Origin: Cannabis sativa
Taxonomy: Eukaryota; Streptophyta; Magnoliopsida; Rosales; Cannabaceae
Length of the DNA: 64,000 nt
Direction of reading: 5' to 3'
NCBI RefSeq assembly: GCF_029168945.1
Contig: NC_083601.1
Coordinates: forward strand, 35,391,660-35,455,659
Shown here: positions 60,200-64,000 of the stretch, piece by piece
How the letters are laid out: each line of letters opens with the position of its first letter
Position numbering within the stretch: position 1 is the first letter of the stretch
Made by a program: the position numbers and the translations under genes
Notes under the pieces: model-generated
The model's database searches: none
The model's input: the letters and a program-made list of their open reading frames with translations, nothing else
Told to the model about the DNA's origin: nothing

Positions 60200-61190
60200 T
60201 CCGCCATAATTTTTTTTTCCTTTTAAAAGTAAAATAAAATAATACTAAAAATAAATATTAAAAAATAAATAAACAAATATTCTATTTAATTTTTTATAGA
60301 AAACGTAAGAGGAAAACTATGGCTTTTATTTCAATTCGTCTATCGCCAAATAAGGCATTAAAATTAAAAAAGAGAACTTAATTAAATAAGCAAGAAAAAA
60401 AAAATTCCAAATTCCTATTTATAAGGAATGTCATTAAAAGTGATGAATTTTAATTATTTTTATTTTATTTTTTAATATGAAATATATAGTGATAATTTTG
60501 TCCTTTAAAATATATAATAACTACTATATTATAATATAATTTAACTCAAAAAGATAATTTAATCAATTTTAAGCATTAAGATTACGTTTCTTAATAAAGT
60601 AAACAAGATAAATCACAATTATTCTATTTTCAAAAAAAATTAGTAAACAGCATATTACAAATATTGATTTCAATTATTTTTCATTTATATATTTCTCCAT
60701 TAATTTATTTCGATTCTGAATACTGTATGGTAAACGTGTCATTAAATTAGTGTCCAAAAATCATAATTTGTTTAAGAGTTTATTTCTTTATTGGAAAAAA
60801 ATATGCATATACTATAAATAAACAATTTAAAATATTTTTGTAACAATTGATTTAGTTTGATAATTAAATTTGTCAAAAAAAATTATTATTTTTCTGAAAA
60901 AATATATATTCCACTCAAATGTTTTCATATTAAATATAATAGTTTTTCGATATGCTACTGTCATAAGCATAGTCTAGTTTCACTTTCACACCAAAGAGAA
61001 ATTCACAAATTTGAAACATCCTTTACCTAATGTCAAAAACAAAAATAAAAAAAATCAATTTATAACTTACTTTCAAAAAAAGAAAATCGATAACTTATTT
61101 TTATATGTAAAATGTAAATGATGATTGTCTTGAGAATGTAAAACGTAAATGACGATTGTCCTTGTTGGAAGGGCAAATGTTAGTGAAGCA
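60200..61190. other. AT-rich intergenic DNA 5' of FUG1
   Basis: Highly AT-rich. A short local duplication of AATGTAAATGAYGATTGTC occurs at about 61108 and 61140. No gene seen. Confidence 0.5.
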
Positions 61191-61194
61191 AAAG

Positions 61195-61940
61195 CAATTT
61201 AGAATTCTCTTGAGAAGTTTTGCAATTGGTCGAGATAACAAGTAATTAAAAACTTTCAAATTTTTTAGCCCCAATACAAGTCCAGGATTGGAAAGAAGGA
61301 TCCAACAAGCAATTAGTATTGGAGATTATAACAGAATATTTGCTATCCTTGCTGTCTTTATTAAAAATCCGACATAAGTATATTGATTTCAACTATATTT
61401 GGGATAATTTGACCTCCAAACTTTAAAGGTGGAAGGTTAAAGGGAACTATTCAAGGGGGGAAGAGCTTCTCTCATCAAATTGGTTGGTCTTTTCTTTGCT
61501 AGTTTACACTATGCAAATAACTAAGTTGTCTTTCCACTTGGGAGCTAAGATTGATGGTATGTTTACAAATTTTTGGTGGGACAATAAGAAAGGAAACAAA
61601 GCTTTTTGCCTTGAATCTTAGGGTAGCTTGTGCTTGTCGAAGTCTCGTGGTGATTTAAGGTTTCGTAAAATTGATGAGATGAAGTAGGATCTTTTGGCTA
61701 AATAGGGTTGGCAATTCCTCTCGAGCGGGAACTCACATTGCTGTCAAGTTTTGAGGGCCAAATATTTGAGACATTCTTCGTTCTTCAGCTGTCACTACAA
61801 GAACTCTTATTCTTAGTTTTGAAAGAATGCGATCAAGGCATAAGATACTCTTAGTAGAGGAGCGTGTAAGATTGTGAGGTTAGGCCATAACATAACATCT
61901 AGGAGCACCTGTGGGAGAAAATTTGATTATCTATGCATAC
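61195..61940 (+). mobile_element. LINE reverse transcriptase fragment
   Basis: Broken plus-strand frames read FSPNTSPGLERRIQQAI-like, then YTMQITKLSFHLGAKIDGMF, TNFWWDNKKGNKAFC, SLCLSKSRGDLRFRKIDEM and LLAKQGWQFL. This is the order seen in the C-terminal RT/linker region of plant L1-type LINEs (the FWW, GGLGFR and LAKQxWR motifs). Stops and frameshifts show it is dead. Neither end is intact. Confidence 0.75.
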
Positions 61941-62940
61941 ATTAGTGGGAAATTAATTCCCTAAGCTTATATGTATCAAAAAAAAAAAAAATTAAACTCT
62001 CATCTCTCTACCTCCATTTTCTCTCTCGCTCTCTTCGTCTAATCCACTGCCCAACCCACAACCAACGATGATCCACCGCTCCAACAATGCTCACGACCAC
62101 CCAACAATGGGACCCACGACCATCGATGACACTGACGACCATCCCAATGTCTAAGGTAAGTTAATGTGTTGAATTTTTTTAGTAAAAGAGTTAATAGGTT
62201 TCTTGATTTAGGGTAGAAATTTATAGGTTTATTAATTTGTTTGTGATTTGTTAGTTTGGGTTAGATTTAGGTTTGATTTGGGGTTAAATATGTGTTACTG
62301 GCAAGAAATCTAATTTTTTAGGTTGGGCCCAATGTAGGCCCGGTGTAGGGACCGATGGACCGATACCATGTGTTGTAAAAATAAAAACAAAGGTTGAAGG
62401 TAAAGGCCCGATGTAGGCTCGATACCACCTTAAATCTTGATAATTTTTACTTAGACCCAATGTAAATCCAATTAAGGACGATGGTGGGCCTGATACCTCT
62501 TATTATTATAATTATTATTTTATAAGGTGGTTTTAGGTCCGATAGGGGACGATAGGAGATCGATAGTGGGTTTGATAGGGGATAATAGGAGCCTGACTTC
62601 TAGTTCAAAAAATAAAAAATTATCCCTTATCAAATTCACTATCCGCCCTCTATCAAACAAAAATTTAAGTTTAAATTAATGTTGATATTCACTTAAAATA
62701 ATTTTTTTTCAATCCACACGGAAATGAGTCTATGACAAGATGGATAAAATCTTCACCATAGCCGAAAATATGCAAGTGAGTTTTAAAAACAACAATCCTT
62801 ATTATAACAACAATATTCTTAAAAGGAGACAACAATGTTTGGTAAGATATTATGTCTTCTTCTCTTCAAGCCAATTTTACAGTACTTGTTCTATTGATTT
62901 ATTATTTACATGATACTTTCATAATACTATATTGAAGATG
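61941..62940. other. Unassigned repeat-like DNA
   Basis: A CT-rich leader-like block (61995-62060) is followed by a GC-richer segment to about 62160. At 62320-62600 come imperfect recurrences of GGCCCGATGTAGGC, CCGATACC and GATAGGGGAYGATAGG, probably a decayed unknown repeat. No coherent ORF. Confidence 0.35.
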
Positions 62941-62944
62941 CTAA

Positions 62945-63440
62945 GGTGCCGTTTGATAATACTTTTTTAATCAGTAATTTATTTTTAAAATTAAAAAAGT
63001 AAAAATATTTTTTAAAAACATGTTCTATAAAACTGTTTTTACTTTTTCAATTTTTTAATTGAGAATCAAAATTTTAAAAACAAAAAAAAAAAAAGAAAAA
63101 TCACTTTCAATATTTTTTTAAACAGTTTTTTTCTTAATCAATATCTTGGACTTCGATCAGAGTCGGACCCAAATCCCCCCACGGCCTTGGCGCTGAACCG
63201 GACCTCTGACTTGAACCCAAATCCGACCTCGGACCTAGACCCGACGTAAATATAATCAAAAAATAAAAAATGAAAATAAATTTTACAGAACACATTTTTG
63301 TTTTCTGTTTTTAAAATTGAAAAACAAAAGTGTTTATAGAACGCATTTTATTTTTCAAAAGCAAAATTTTTAAAAACAAAAATTTTACTTTCATTTTGTG
63401 ATTAAAAAATTAAAAAACAAAAGTGTTACTAAACGACACC
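62945..63440. mobile_element. Tourist/PIF-Harbinger-like MITE
   Basis: The left end GGTGCCGTTTGATAATACTT and the reversed right end GGTGTCGTTTAGTAACACTT are inverted repeats, flanked by TAA on both sides (62942-62944 and 63441-63443). The TWA duplication and GG...GTTTG terminus fit the family. The middle has recurring TCGGACCCAAATCC and GACCTCGGACC blocks. 496 bp, non-coding. Confidence 0.75.
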
Positions 63441-63675
63441 TAAAATTATACCTCAATCTTGTAGAAGGTCTGAATTACTATTTAATAAATAAAATAAAAA
63501 AAATCAGTAACTTCTTATTATTTTTTTTTAGAAAAATGATAGTAACTTTTAGAATATACACTATAAATAATATTTTGATTAATATATTCTTACAACTATA
63601 AAATGTGAAAAAAAGAAATTTATGCAATTATTTATTTGGATGAAATCATTCTCATATTACAAATTATAAATTTTA

Positions 63676-64000
63676 ATGGCGTTTGGTAACACTTTTTTAA
63701 TCAATTTTTTATTTTTTAAATTAAAAAAGTGAAAATATTTTTTAAAATCTATAAAATTGTTTTCACTTTTTAATTTCTTAATTGAGAATTAATTTTTTTT
63801 TTTAAAAAAAAAATCACTTTAAATATTTTTTTAAACAAATTTTTTTCTTAATCAATATTTTAGACTCCGATTAGAATCGGACCCAAATCCCTCCCATGAC
63901 TCTAGCGTCGAATCAGACCTCTAACCTGAACTCGTATACGACCCCAGACCTAAACTCGACTTAAATAAAATCAAAAAATAAAAATAAAAATAAACTTTAC
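63676..64000. mobile_element. Second Tourist-like element, cut by the window end
   Basis: ATGGCGTTTGGTAACACTTT starts a diverged copy of 62945-63440. The shared TTAGAATCGGACCCAAATCC-type middle is present and the right end lies beyond the window. The apparent left duplication base context is TTA. Confidence 0.7.

Overview
This is a window of a flowering-plant nuclear genome, almost certainly a eudicot. The evidence is the AT-rich intergenic DNA, plant transposon families (Cassandra, MULE, hAT, Emigrant-like, LINE), GT-AG introns, and three conserved plant genes. I cannot name the species from sequence alone.

Layout. 1-4247 is AT-rich repeat DNA with a three-LTR tandem Cassandra retrotransposon (508-1958, 5S rRNA-like units in each LTR, 5-bp target duplication). 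4257-24748 reads as one composite Mutator-like element (MULE) of about 20.5 kb, with diverged terminal inverted repeats (TIRs) in a TA microsatellite. It carries a decayed FAR1/MURA-type transposase (5030-7339, minus), several small unrecognised cargo ORFs, an apparently intact GRF zinc-finger gene with a C-terminal membrane segment (17508-17976, plus), and an 11-exon ULP1-type SUMO-protease-like gene (19200-22643, minus) whose His/Asp/Gln/Cys catalytic set is kept but whose third exon holds two compensating frameshifts. A hAT element, a 156-bp satellite array and a hAT-MITE fragment have accumulated inside it.

24749-38279 is a transposon graveyard: an Emigrant-like element, a fold-back element containing a mitochondrial rrn26 fragment and flanked by a near-identical direct duplication, degenerate LINEs, two sister MULE-MITEs with perfect 9-bp target duplications, a solo copia-type LTR, and two hAT MITEs with 8-bp target duplications.

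38280-59922 holds the host genes, all on the minus strand: an LRR receptor-like pseudokinase (4 exons), a single-exon UDP-glucuronate 4-epimerase (GAE6-like, pectin precursor synthesis in the Golgi), and the chloroplast translation initiation factor IF-2 (FUG1-like, 12 coding exons plus a 5' UTR intron). These three are not functionally coupled. 60200-64000 is again repeats: a LINE fragment and two Tourist-like elements, the last cut by the window edge.

The most interesting unit is the MULE: a transposase, a membrane-anchored GRF zinc-finger protein and a ULP1-like protease on one mobile element, with only the GRF gene still cleanly open.
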